Origin: Rhodospirillales bacterium
GTDB taxonomy: Bacteria; Pseudomonadota; Alphaproteobacteria; Rhodospirillales; Rhodospirillaceae
Length of the DNA: 44,205 nt
Reading direction: 5' to 3'
NCBI GenBank assembly: GCA_028278135.1
Contig: JANQEW010000006.1
Location: 1 to 44,205, forward strand
Every line of letters starts with the position of its first letter. Positions within the stretch are counted from its first letter, which is position 1. Positions 31,424 through 37,948 of this stretch are shown piece by piece. The notes beneath the pieces were generated by a model. It had not been told where the DNA came from, did not search any database, and saw nothing but the letters and a program-made list of their open reading frames with translations. The position numbers were made by a program, and so were the translations under genes.

Positions 31424-31876
31424 ATGTACTCAGATTCTACCATTGAACGATTCAAAAGCAAATATACTATAGCCGAACTTCGTGATTGCTGGGAGTGGGA
31501 GGCGTCCTGCATACCCACTGGTTATGGTTGGTTCTCTATTGTCTGCGGGCATACTGTTGGGGCACATCGGGTTGCTTGGGAGATCGCGAACGGGCCTATA
31601 CCCGATGGACTAATCGTTATGCATTTATGCGACAATCGGAAGTGTGTTAATCCCGGCCACCTGGTACTAGGAACCAACCAGGCAAACCAGTATGACAAGT
31701 GGCGTAAAGGGAGAAGCCCTATTCCAACATGGAGTAAAAGAAATCCCAAAGTTACAGGTAAGCAGAAAATAGAAATCAAGCACCTATATCATTCATTAGG
31801 CATGACACAAGTTAAGATTGCCCAAGAATATGACCTTAGTATAAGGCAAGTGCAATATATAATTAACGGTAAATAA
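31424..31876 (+). CDS. HNH endonuclease with C-terminal HTH
   Basis: 150 aa from ATG 31424 (AAAGGAACG upstream). DCWEWEASCIPTGYGWFSI, then VGAHRVAWEIANGPIPDGL and VMHLCDNRKCVNPGHLVLG form the HNH_3 fold: A-H-R, H-x-C-D-N, C-x-N-P-x-H. The tail (GMTQVKIAQEYDLSIRQVQY) is a helix-turn-helix. Likely a free-standing homing endonuclease. It has its own promoter. Confidence 0.87.
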   Translation: MYSDSTIERFKSKYTIAELRDCWEWEASCIPTGYGWFSIVCGHTVGAHRVAWEIANGPIPDGLIVMHLCDNRKCVNPGHLVLGTNQANQYDKWRKGRSPIPTWSKRNPKVTGKQKIEIKHLYHSLGMTQVKIAQEYDLSIRQVQYIINGK

Positions 31877-31914
31877 GTAAACGTAATTATTGCGTATATG
31901 GGAGAGAATACGAA

Positions 31915-32121
31915 ATGAAAGTCAAATGTAGAATTTGTGGGTATACGATGGACAGTGAAAACCCTTTTGTGTTCCGCGACAGAAATCCGCTCACATTCAG
32001 AATAGCTTGGATGCATGCTGATTGTTTTAATAATGCTTGTGAACAGATGATGGAAATACCAGCCAGCAATGATGCTTTTGAAAACCGTTACGAAGAATTT
32101 GAGTTCGAATATTTACGGTAA
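31915..32121 (+). CDS. Small zinc-motif protein
   Basis: 68 aa. CRICG (5-9) with HADCFNNAC (about 34-42) provides one metal site. The C-terminus is acidic and aromatic (FENRYEEFEFEYL). GGGAGAG lies 8 nt before the ATG. Function unknown. Confidence 0.58.
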   Translation: MKVKCRICGYTMDSENPFVFRDRNPLTFRIAWMHADCFNNACEQMMEIPASNDAFENRYEEFEFEYLR

Positions 32122-32134
32122 AGGAGAAATATAA

Positions 32135-32305
32135 ATGACTGAGTGTTCAAAATGCAAGGAACTGACAGAGTATCTACACCATTTTATATTTTTATTCGAT
32201 GGTTGGTGGGCCGGTGATATGGATGGAGATGCATTTGCGAGCGATGATGAGGTTTTACACGCATTAAACGAGCTACGCAATATGACTTGCGAGAATGATA
32301 GCTAA
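32135..32305 (+). CDS. Very small acidic protein with C-x2-C
   Basis: 56 aa (MTECSKCKELTEYLHHFIFL, then an acidic stretch DGWWAGDMDGDAF). CSKC at 4-7. AAAGGAG lies 8 nt upstream of ATG 32135. Supported by ribosome site, frame and spacing. Confidence 0.52.
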   Translation: MTECSKCKELTEYLHHFIFLFDGWWAGDMDGDAFASDDEVLHALNELRNMTCENDS

Positions 32306-32329
32306 GTCCTCTATTCGGGGGAATAGGAC
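32306..32329 (+). other. Hairpin before the XRE regulator gene
   Basis: GTCC (32306-32309), bulge TC, TATTC (32312-32316), loop GGGG, GAATA (32321-32325), GGAC (32326-32329). It ends 6 nt before the regulator ATG, inside the ribosome-binding region, and could control its translation. Confidence 0.5.
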
Positions 32330-32335
32330 ATAGGT

Positions 32336-32734
32336 ATGAAAACAGTAGGGGAACGTTTAAAAGAAATGAGGGGGGTAATACCTCAGCGAGATATTGCCCA
32401 ATCAGCTGGTGTCAGCACGTCACTTTTATCTATGATGGAAAACTCAGACAGACTGACAATCGAGTCATTGTGGAAGCTGGCACAGATTTATCGTGTTAGT
32501 GTGGTCGATATTTTGCAGGGCACTAAATACGATGTTCCACAGAATCGAATAGCAGAGCTTGAGGCGCGTATAGAAAAGCTAGAATCCGTGTATGTGTCCA
32601 GCACTGACAATCCTAGAGTCAGAGAATTGGAAGCGTTAATTAGACGTATATTTGCATTGTGTGATGATAAATCAAGGCACACCGATTACATTGTCAGGCT
32701 GGTCAAAGAAGAGATTTCGGATACACCTATCTAG
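32336..32734 (+). CDS. XRE (Cro/CI-type) transcription regulator
   Basis: 132 aa. VGERLKEMRGVIPQRDIAQS then AGVSTSLLSMMENSDRLTIE and SLWKLAQIYRVSVVDIL form the HTH_XRE domain (about residues 4-60). A coiled coil (RIAELEARIEKLESV) and a helical tail would give dimerisation. Its recognition site is unknown; the TACC-N6-GGTA palindromes at 19884, 19975 and 20468 are candidates. No usual ribosome site is visible and a hairpin covers the start. Confidence 0.82.
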   Translation: MKTVGERLKEMRGVIPQRDIAQSAGVSTSLLSMMENSDRLTIESLWKLAQIYRVSVVDILQGTKYDVPQNRIAELEARIEKLESVYVSSTDNPRVRELEALIRRIFALCDDKSRHTDYIVRLVKEEISDTPI

Positions 32735-32784
32735 GAAATGTTACTGTTCTTATCGCGCAATATCGTTTGGACATGAGGTGAACA

Positions 32785-32907
32785 ATGCCACGACATTACA
32801 TATACGCATGTAGTCGCTGCAAATATAGGCGGCGCAGATACCGAAATATGCGAAAGTGTCCAAAGTGTGGGGCGAAATTGTATCGCACGACTACACCAAC
32901 AAAGTGA
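32785..32907 (+). CDS. Very small zinc-ribbon protein
   Basis: 40 aa, basic: MPRHYIYACSRCKYRRRRYR, then KCPKCGAKLYRTT. C9, C12, C25 and C28 form a rubredoxin-like knuckle. AGGTG lies 7 nt before the ATG. The high Arg content suggests nucleic-acid binding. Confidence 0.6.
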   Translation: MPRHYIYACSRCKYRRRRYRNMRKCPKCGAKLYRTTTPTK

Positions 32908-32914
32908 GGGAGAG

Positions 32915-33121
32915 ATGACAGACGAGCGAAAAACCAGTATTGAAACTTGTGTGGAGTGTGGTGTATATGGCTCACATTTCGTTAATTGGGCTATTGATGA
33001 TGAAGAGCATATGGAAGGCGATCTATATGCCCTTGAGATTACATCATGGGTAGAGTGTTCGCTGTGTGGTTGTAATCATGGTTGGCACACTCGGAACGTG
33101 ACAGAAAACAGGGCTGATTGA
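32915..33121 (+). CDS. Small zinc-motif protein
   Basis: 68 aa from ATG 32915 (GAGGGAGAG upstream). CVECG (about 12-16) and CSLCGC (about 50-55). Acidic middle. Function unknown. Confidence 0.55.
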   Translation: MTDERKTSIETCVECGVYGSHFVNWAIDDEEHMEGDLYALEITSWVECSLCGCNHGWHTRNVTENRAD

Positions 33122-33166
33122 TATCATCCAATACCATAACTTAACGGTGTAAAGATGAGGTGAAAC

Positions 33167-33478
33167 ATGAATGACAATTTTACATATGACAAATTGATGG
33201 AAATGCTAAACCCTGTTGAATTGCCCGACAACTTGCAAGCATTTGTGGATGAGCTTAATAGCAAGAAAGATACCCATGTAGGGCGAGCTATCATGTCTCC
33301 TGATGCTTTTAAGGAATATGGGGTAGAGGTAGAGAAGTTTACTTTAGACGGGCATACAGTGCCAGTGATATTGTCGGAACATGTGCCAACCGATGATGTA
33401 TTCTTTCTGGTAGTCCATAAAGATTGCCTTGACGGTAGGTCTACATCATTCAGAGTTGATGTAGGTAATTTCAATTAG
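33167..33478 (+). CDS. Small acidic protein of unknown function
   Basis: 103 aa. NDNFTYDKLMEMLNPVELPD, then VEVEKFTLDGHTVPVIL and FFLVVHKDCLDGRSTSF. GAGGTG lies 6 nt before the ATG. No family recognised. Confidence 0.58.
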   Translation: MNDNFTYDKLMEMLNPVELPDNLQAFVDELNSKKDTHVGRAIMSPDAFKEYGVEVEKFTLDGHTVPVILSEHVPTDDVFFLVVHKDCLDGRSTSFRVDVGNFN

Positions 33479-33522
33479 TTTTCGATATGTTGCGATATCA
33501 ATACTGACGAGAAAGGTCTAAT

Positions 33523-33816
33523 ATGAAGAAAATAGGAATAACACAGAATGCAAACTACCAAGGCGTTTTGGTGGAATTGACGGAATCGGAATGGGCATTG
33601 ATACAAAAATTACATCATGTATGCAGTGGTCAACAAATTGATTTTGCCACTGATTATCAGCGTCATGATTTAGGTATTGGCACCAGTGTGCCTATTGATC
33701 AATGGGTTGGTGCTGTTATTCATTTTGTTGAAAATCGTAATTGGTTATTACGGATTCAAGAGACAATAGACGATACTCTTAATGAAATGTGCAAAAACGA
33801 GAAACTGAAAGCCTAA
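33523..33816 (+). CDS. Small protein of unknown function
   Basis: 97 aa. GVLVELTESEWALIQKLHHV, then WVGAVIHFVENRNWLLRIQE. AT-rich coding. GAGAAAGG lies about 10 nt before the ATG. Ends at a 22-bp repeat. Confidence 0.57.
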   Translation: MKKIGITQNANYQGVLVELTESEWALIQKLHHVCSGQQIDFATDYQRHDLGIGTSVPIDQWVGAVIHFVENRNWLLRIQETIDDTLNEMCKNEKLKA

Positions 33817-33834
33817 CGACCTATACGCGCCATT
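33813..33834 (+). repeat. 22-bp intergenic repeat, copy 1
   Basis: The 22 bases 33813-33834 (starting CTAACGACC, ending GCGCCATT) are identical to 34063-34084. Both copies overlap the stop codon of the upstream gene and end shortly before the next ribosome site. Possibly a shared regulatory site or a by-product of duplication. Confidence 0.8.
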
Positions 33835-33859
33835 GCGTACAATACAAGTGAGGTGAGGT

Positions 33860-34066
33860 ATGGGAATCAGAGTACATCCCGCTCCATATTGTGAGGATTG
33901 CGGATCAGTGATGAAACTTAAAAGGCCACAAAGGGGCCAGGATTGGGAACCGTTTTGGGGCTGTGGGGATTATCCCCAGTGCAAGTTCACGTTAGAAATT
34001 GGTGATGATGGATTGCCAGTATCGCGCTATGAGGATATGTCGTGGGGCGATGCTTCAGATTTCTAA
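33860..34066 (+). CDS. Topoisomerase-type C4 zinc-finger protein
   Basis: 68 aa. YCEDCGSVMKLKRPQRGQD then FWGCGDYPQCKFT is the topoisomerase I C-terminal C4 zinc finger (zf-C4_Topoisom): C-x2-C, a G-x-F-W-G-C, x4, C. A stand-alone copy suggests DNA binding. GAGGTGAGG lies just upstream. Ends in repeat copy 2. Confidence 0.7.
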   Translation: MGIRVHPAPYCEDCGSVMKLKRPQRGQDWEPFWGCGDYPQCKFTLEIGDDGLPVSRYEDMSWGDASDF

Positions 34067-34084
34067 CGACCTATACGCGCCATT
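34063..34084 (+). repeat. 22-bp intergenic repeat, copy 2
   Basis: Identical to 33813-33834. After this copy the sequence diverges (ATAGGACAG versus GCGTACAAT). Confidence 0.8.
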
Positions 34085-34106
34085 ATAGGACAGCAAAGGA
34101 GCATGT

Positions 34107-34802
34107 ATGAATATGCTAGGCCCATACGAGCTAAACCAAATAATCACTGGGGATGCAAAAGAACTGTCCAAGGCGATCCCGGATGATAGCGTTGACCTGA
34201 TATTCACCGATCCCGTGTATGACCGCATAGACGATTACCGGTGGCTGGCAGAAACGGCGGCGCGGGTGTTAAAACCGGATCGGGCATTGTTCTGTTTTTG
34301 TGGTATAGGTTTTTTACCTCAGACCTTGGATGCACTTAAGGAGTGCGGCCTAGTATATATTTGGCAAGCCATAATCAGAAAATATGGAAAGATTTATCAT
34401 GGCAATAATGGATTTATAAGTATTTATAGTAACTGCTTAATTTTTGCCAAAGGGGATTATACTAATCATAAGAAAATAGGCGATCTAATTGATGGGTTAA
34501 AATTTGGAAGAATTAATAGGCCAATCCCAAAGGATGATCACCAATGGGGTAAAAGCCCGGATGTAGTAGCTCACTGGGTATCTGCCGGAAGCCTTAAGGA
34601 TCAAGTAATCTTCGACCCCTTCACAGGCGGCGGCACGGTCCCGGCAGTGTGCAAACAGCTTAACCGGCATTACCTTGCGTTCGAGATAGACCCAGACACA
34701 GCAGACCTAGCACGCCAGCGGGTAGCGGAAACACAGCCGCCGTTGTTTGTGCCAGAGAATGAACAATTAGAATTATTTATAGATAACGATAATCGAGACT
34801 GA
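34107..34802 (+). CDS. DNA methyltransferase, beta-class-like, DPVY motif
   Basis: 231 aa. Motif IV comes first (LIFTDPVYDR, residues 32-41), and the SAM motif FDPFTGGGT is near 169-177, followed by HYLAFEIDPDTADLARQR. This order is the beta class of N4-cytosine/N6-adenine methyltransferases. The usual DPPY is DPVY here, a notable change. The middle (residues 75-150) is AT-rich and reads differently from the ends, which suggests a mosaic gene. GGAGC lies 8 nt before the ATG. Confidence 0.82.
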   Translation: MNMLGPYELNQIITGDAKELSKAIPDDSVDLIFTDPVYDRIDDYRWLAETAARVLKPDRALFCFCGIGFLPQTLDALKECGLVYIWQAIIRKYGKIYHGNNGFISIYSNCLIFAKGDYTNHKKIGDLIDGLKFGRINRPIPKDDHQWGKSPDVVAHWVSAGSLKDQVIFDPFTGGGTVPAVCKQLNRHYLAFEIDPDTADLARQRVAETQPPLFVPENEQLELFIDNDNRD

Positions 34803-34843
34803 TGTCTTATACCGGAAATTATAGGCGATGAAAGGATAAGAAA

Positions 34844-35116
34844 GTGAAAGACCTAGCAACGGCTCCCCGCTTTACTATGGCTCATAAGCCTTTTAAGGGG
34901 AGGATATCAGATCACGACCACTTACAACTAACATGCGAAGTTTGTGGTGAATACAGAGATGTAGTTGTATATGAAACAGATGGCTGGTATCCCGCCTATG
35001 GTGCATTCTGTCTGGATTGCAATATGATATCGCAGGCAGAGCAGTCTAGTTTATTGGCCCTTGAAGTGAACTTAAGGCGAACAGTGACAAGTAACCCCAG
35101 CGAAAGGGGCGGGTGA
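34844..35116 (+). CDS. Small zinc-motif protein
   Basis: 90 aa. GTG 34844 start with AAAGGA 9 nt upstream. CEVCG (about 31-35) and CLDC (about 56-59). Charged N- and C-termini. Overlaps the next ATG (TGATG). Confidence 0.57.
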   Translation: MKDLATAPRFTMAHKPFKGRISDHDHLQLTCEVCGEYRDVVVYETDGWYPAYGAFCLDCNMISQAEQSSLLALEVNLRRTVTSNPSERGG

Positions 35117-35343
35117 TGGGCGAGAAATACATAGGTATCGTGAAAGATCCGATGAAACTATGCCAGCAGCTATGGGACGAAAACGCCCGCCTGCGCGCGC
35201 GGGTGGCGGAGTTGGAGGCTACCCTGCAAAAACTCTATGCCATCGAGGAAGAACACTTTGAACTTTGTATGCCTCTTGGGGAGTATATAAAATGGATGGT
35301 AGAGGAGCACTTCGTTAATGAGACAACACAAGCTGACAACTGA
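35116..35343 (+). CDS. Small coiled-coil protein
   Basis: 75 aa from ATG 35116 (overlaps the upstream TGA). CQQLWDENARLRARVAELEA then TLQKLYAIEEEHFEL gives a clear heptad coiled coil. Probably a dimeric accessory protein. Confidence 0.57.
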   Translation: MGEKYIGIVKDPMKLCQQLWDENARLRARVAELEATLQKLYAIEEEHFELCMPLGEYIKWMVEEHFVNETTQADN

Positions 35344-35392
35344 AGATTTCGTTAAACAAACCGCTATCAGCGACAAAGATATGGAGGAAAAG

Positions 35393-35569
35393 ATGACACA
35401 CAGACGCTACGATCTTCATTGTTCGGTATGTAAACAAAAGATTCGGATACAGGTGGAAGTGCCAGTCACACATGAGAACTGGAACCAGGCTTTTATAGAC
35501 AGTGGGATCAGGAAAGTGGGTAGGTATGATGTAGGGATCGTGATTGTGTGTGGCGATTGTGAGGCATAG
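35393..35569 (+). CDS. Small zinc-motif protein
   Basis: 58 aa from ATG 35393, which has GGAGG 5 nt upstream. CSVC (about 10-13) and CGDC (about 54-57). An alternative start at 35318 (GAGGAG at 10 nt) adds 25 residues and overlaps the previous gene. The stop is 2 nt before the next ATG. Confidence 0.55.
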   Translation: MTHRRYDLHCSVCKQKIRIQVEVPVTHENWNQAFIDSGIRKVGRYDVGIVIVCGDCEA

Positions 35570-35571
35570 TG

Positions 35572-35886
35572 ATGGAAAAGAGCGTATTAGTACCAGCGTT
35601 GTGTAAAACAGAGGGGCTTATCGCGGTTTTGGGGGGCGAACCTCGACACAGTGCAACATGGGTTGGTATGATGTTTATAGAGAAGCAATACGAGAAGCTA
35701 GTCTTATATTGCAGTCTTCGAACTCTGATTATATTTAGTGAGAAATGCCCTGATATACTTATCGTCCCCATGAATGGCCTGTCGGATGAGGAATGTTTTC
35801 TTGGGGTAAGGATCTGGCAGGAAGAAGACCAGCAAACAGTGCGGCGGTACATAGCCCAAGATAACACATTGGCTGCGAATGAATAA
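35572..35886 (+). CDS. Protein of unknown function
   Basis: 104 aa. Starts MEKSVLVPALCKTEGLIAVL and looks like a compact alpha/beta fold (KLVLYCSLRTLIIFS, ILIVPMNG, CFLGVRIW). Last gene before the 394-base non-coding stretch 35887-36280. Confidence 0.57.
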   Translation: MEKSVLVPALCKTEGLIAVLGGEPRHSATWVGMMFIEKQYEKLVLYCSLRTLIIFSEKCPDILIVPMNGLSDEECFLGVRIWQEEDQQTVRRYIAQDNTLAANE

Positions 35887-35887
35887 G

Positions 35888-35917
35888 TTGACCTTGTACA
35901 ACATTTCATGGTAAAAT
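35888..35917 (+). promoter_or_regulatory. Promoter for the 35924-36250 RNA
   Basis: TTGACC (35888-35893), 18-nt spacer, TAAAAT (35912-35917), with TGG directly before the -10. The -10 and its TGG are identical to the promoter at 22661-22669. Confidence 0.72.
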
Positions 35918-35923
35918 AGGTAT

Positions 35924-36250
35924 GAGACAAACCTTTCTTTGGCATGGGGCACAGGAGTGCCCACCCGCCACATGGGGTGATGGCGGCCAGTAAGTTGATC
36001 TGATGATCACCCCCCAAACGTGGGGCGCGCTTTTTCCTCCTTCAAAGTGTTAGTCAGCGCCCCACATCATGCCCGGAAAGGGCCGGAGCTATAGGAACCC
36101 GGTAGCCTTTGGGTAAAGTAGCTGACTTGTAGCGCTGGACGTCGAAACTCTGGATAACAAGAAGGTGAACTACCTTACATGACTGCAATGTCATGACGGG
36201 AACTTTACACAACACGGCTAAAGACGGATCACGTAATACTGAACGTGGCG
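35924..36250 (+). ncRNA. Large structured non-coding RNA candidate
   Basis: 394 bases (35887-36280) contain no protein gene. Visible pairings: GGGCAC/GTGCCC (35947/35957); CCGCCA/TGGCGG (35965/35981), whose loop GGGGTGAT (35974-35981) also pairs with ATCACCCC (36006-36013); GTGGGGCGC/GCGCCCCAC (36020/36057); AGTCAGC/GCTGACT (36052/36121), competing with GTCAGCGC and GCGCTGGAC (36053/36132); GTAAAGT/ACTTTAC (36113/36202); AAGGT/ACCTT (36162/36172); CATGAC/GTCATG (36178/36190); CACGT/ACGTG (36230/36243). Several cross, so pseudoknots are implied. No group I or II intron signature was found. Confidence 0.55.
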
Positions 36251-36280
36251 AGGTTGGGGGCGGTACCCGACGCCGTGACT

Positions 36281-36496
36281 ATGAAACGAATAGCACCATG
36301 GATCGCCAAACTCCGTAAACGCTTGCAACCCAAGCGGGATTTTTGCGTTGTGTTGACGGAATCCAGTTTTGATAAGGCGTTCACATTTCAGCACAGACCC
36401 TTATCGCATTATATGTTACCCAAGCTGGGTATTACCGCTAAACAGGTAAACGACCGAATAGCACACCTTAGCGAAAGGCTGGCGCGGGATGACTAA
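36281..36496 (+). CDS. Small basic protein
   Basis: 71 aa from ATG 36281; GTG 36245 would add 12 residues. Neither start has a good ribosome site. KRIAPWIAKLRKRLQPKRDF, then KLGITAKQVNDRIAHLSERL, which looks like a helix-turn-helix. A DNA-binding protein is likely. Overlaps the next gene by 8 nt. Confidence 0.52.
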   Translation: MKRIAPWIAKLRKRLQPKRDFCVVLTESSFDKAFTFQHRPLSHYMLPKLGITAKQVNDRIAHLSERLARDD

Positions 36497-36845
36497 CCGT
36501 CGTACGTTTCTCAAACTGATAGCAGGGTCGCCGATTGCGGGTTTGCTTGGTCGGCTTGGGCTACCTGTAGATACTCATGATTTTGATCCTGTGGGGTCAT
36601 GGCAACTTGGAGAGACTGGGGCTTGTTCTATATGTGGTGAATATCACGGAAAACCACTTAGCGCTGAGGATTTCGACTGGTTGAAGACACCCCCCATTTA
36701 TCAAACGCCAGTATATGTATTTGCTCCAGAAGTGGTGGATAACATAAATGAAATGCTTGATAACTCAGAAACGGTTCTGGGGGGGAAACTGTACCCAGAT
36801 ACAGAGATAGCAGAGACAACTCTGTTGGGGGTTACTGATGACTAG
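36489..36845 (+). CDS. Protein with twin-arginine-like signal
   Basis: 118 aa. NRRTFLKLIAG at residues 3-13 matches the Tat consensus (x-RR-x-F-L-K), followed by a hydrophobic PIAGLLGRLGLP. No AxA cleavage site is clear. CSICG (about 46-50) lies further on. A Tat signal on a phage protein is unusual; export of a folded protein by the host Tat system is the simplest reading. Overlaps both neighbours by 8 nt. Confidence 0.55.
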   Translation: MTNRRTFLKLIAGSPIAGLLGRLGLPVDTHDFDPVGSWQLGETGACSICGEYHGKPLSAEDFDWLKTPPIYQTPVYVFAPEVVDNINEMLDNSETVLGGKLYPDTEIAETTLLGVTDD

Positions 36846-37098
36846 CTGGCGATGCGACTTCTGTAATCAGGTGAACGACGGTGCGCGGCTCCAGTGCCCG
36901 CATAGTTTGGGGAGCCGCTCGGAGAAAAAATATTCGCATCCTTATATGGGGGGGACGCCTGCTTGGTCACCTGCCGCTATACAATATAATCTTACCTTTG
37001 TTGAGGGCGGTGAAGTCTATGATGAAAGACCTCCTATAACAAGGCATGAAATCATTATGCAGAACATTAAGGAACTAGAGCAAGCCGGAATTATATAA
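36838..37098 (+). CDS. Small zinc-motif protein
   Basis: 86 aa. CDFCNQVNDGARLQCPH (6-22) is a short zinc-knuckle. C-terminal helix ITRHEIIMQNIKELEQAG. Last gene before the RNA and terminator at 37100-37220, so it closes the early operon. Confidence 0.57.
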   Translation: MTSWRCDFCNQVNDGARLQCPHSLGSRSEKKYSHPYMGGTPAWSPAAIQYNLTFVEGGEVYDERPPITRHEIIMQNIKELEQAGII

Positions 37099-37099
37099 T

Positions 37100-37220
37100 C
37101 ACACTGCCCCCCTCCTAGCCGGTAGAACTGGCGAACGGCGGAAGTCCACCCGCACGGAGCGTGGGGCATAACGAAAGTGGACGCGCCTGGACAGCGCTGG
37201 GTTAACCCCCGGCGCTTTTG
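37100..37220 (+). ncRNA. Structured RNA candidate ending in a terminator
   Basis: Stems: CCGGT/ACTGG (37119-37131), GTCCA (37144-37148) with TGGAC (37178-37182), and an inner CAC/GTG hairpin. A TATAAT (37094-37099) overlaps the upstream stop codon but has no clear -35. It may be an independent RNA or the 3' end of the early mRNA. No family recognised. Confidence 0.42.
37193..37219 (+). terminator. Rho-independent terminator
   Basis: AGCGC (37193-37197) pairs with GCGCT (37212-37216); inner GGG/CCC (37199-37201/37206-37208) with loop TTAA. Followed by TTTTGTTG. It separates the early operon from the small membrane genes and the packaging operon. Confidence 0.75.
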
Positions 37221-37226
37221 TTGTAT

Positions 37227-37355
37227 ATGAGCATAGTAGAAATTATTCGTAGCGCCTTAACAATCGAGTGCCTTTCTATATTTATCGTCTGTTGTCTCGT
37301 CATTCTCTTTTCGTGGGCATTCGCAGTCAAGCGCATGTATCGGGGGGAGAAATGA
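37227..37355 (+). CDS. Single-TM micro-protein 1
   Basis: 42 aa. MSIVEIIRSALTIECLSIFI then VCCLVILFSWAFAVKRMYRG: one membrane helix, basic C-terminus. Ribosome site unclear; ATG lies 7 nt after the terminator's T run. First of three tiny membrane genes. Confidence 0.5.
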   Translation: MSIVEIIRSALTIECLSIFIVCCLVILFSWAFAVKRMYRGEK

Positions 37356-37364
37356 CGGGGGCAA

Positions 37365-37472
37365 GTGTCAGCAGACCAGGCGATGTGGGTGTACATCATT
37401 GGTACACCGTTAGCCGCCTTTATCATGGGCATGATAGCCTACTGGATAATCGAGTGTTTGAATGATCAGTGA
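37365..37472 (+). CDS. Single-TM micro-protein 2
   Basis: 35 aa from GTG 37365 (GGGGG upstream); ATG 37383 is the alternative. MSADQAMWVYIIGTPLAAFI then MGMIAYWIIECLNDQ: one membrane helix with no basic tail. Its stop overlaps the next gene by 11 nt. Confidence 0.5.
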   Translation: MSADQAMWVYIIGTPLAAFIMGMIAYWIIECLNDQ

Positions 37473-37599
37473 ATATGTTCATGAGTGGCTGAACTGGATA
37501 ATTGGGGTAGAGAACCCTATCGGGAACTGGTGTATAGTACCGCCCTTGTTGGCGCTGTTGCTTATTAAGATGTGGTTGGATAGGAATAAGAATGGCTGA
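37462..37599 (+). CDS. Single-TM micro-protein 3
   Basis: 45 aa. MISEYVHEWLNWIIGVENPI then GNWCIVPPLLALLLIKMWLD: N-terminal amphipathic segment and a C-terminal helix with a basic tail (RNKNG). Its stop overlaps the next ATG by 8 nt. Confidence 0.52.
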   Translation: MISEYVHEWLNWIIGVENPIGNWCIVPPLLALLLIKMWLDRNKNG

Positions 37600-37933
37600 A
37601 AACGGGTTTCGACTAACAGTAGAAAAAACACTGTCCGAATTACACACATCGCCCAACCGTCAGCCAATCTTGGTTAAAACGTCCAAGTGGAACCTGACGA
37701 AGGCGTTGGTTGAGTTATCCGATATCGCCAAGACAGATCCCGAATTACTCATACCGGCCACCTGGGTACTGTGCTACCTGGCGATACTGCACGAGGGTAG
37801 CTCGTATGTGCTGAATACGATAAATGAACTAGCCGACCACCACAACGTAATGGTGTCCCTCGCGATGCAGTCAGCGATGGCTGATGTGGTGCGTGGGTAT
37901 AAGCGCGGTAAGCAGGATGTTAGGTATGCCTGA
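37592..37933 (+). CDS. Small helical protein next to terminase
   Basis: 113 aa. WNLTKALVELSDIAKTDPEL, then TWVLCYLAILHEGSSYVLN and ADHHNVMVSLAMQSAMADV: helical, with a conserved-looking Trp/Cys/Tyr core. Ends 15 nt before terminase small subunit. Possibly a packaging accessory protein. Family unknown. Confidence 0.58.
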   Translation: MAENGFRLTVEKTLSELHTSPNRQPILVKTSKWNLTKALVELSDIAKTDPELLIPATWVLCYLAILHEGSSYVLNTINELADHHNVMVSLAMQSAMADVVRGYKRGKQDVRYA

Positions 37934-37948
37934 GTATAGTGAAAAGTC

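Noticed and set aside
36001-36030. Hammerhead ribozyme core (CTGATGA)
   Set aside because: CTGATGA is present at 36000-36006 but the matching GAAA after stem II is missing.
36030-36250. Group I or group II intron
   Set aside because: No P7/P3 core, no domain V-like hairpin, and the flanking sequence is not a split gene.
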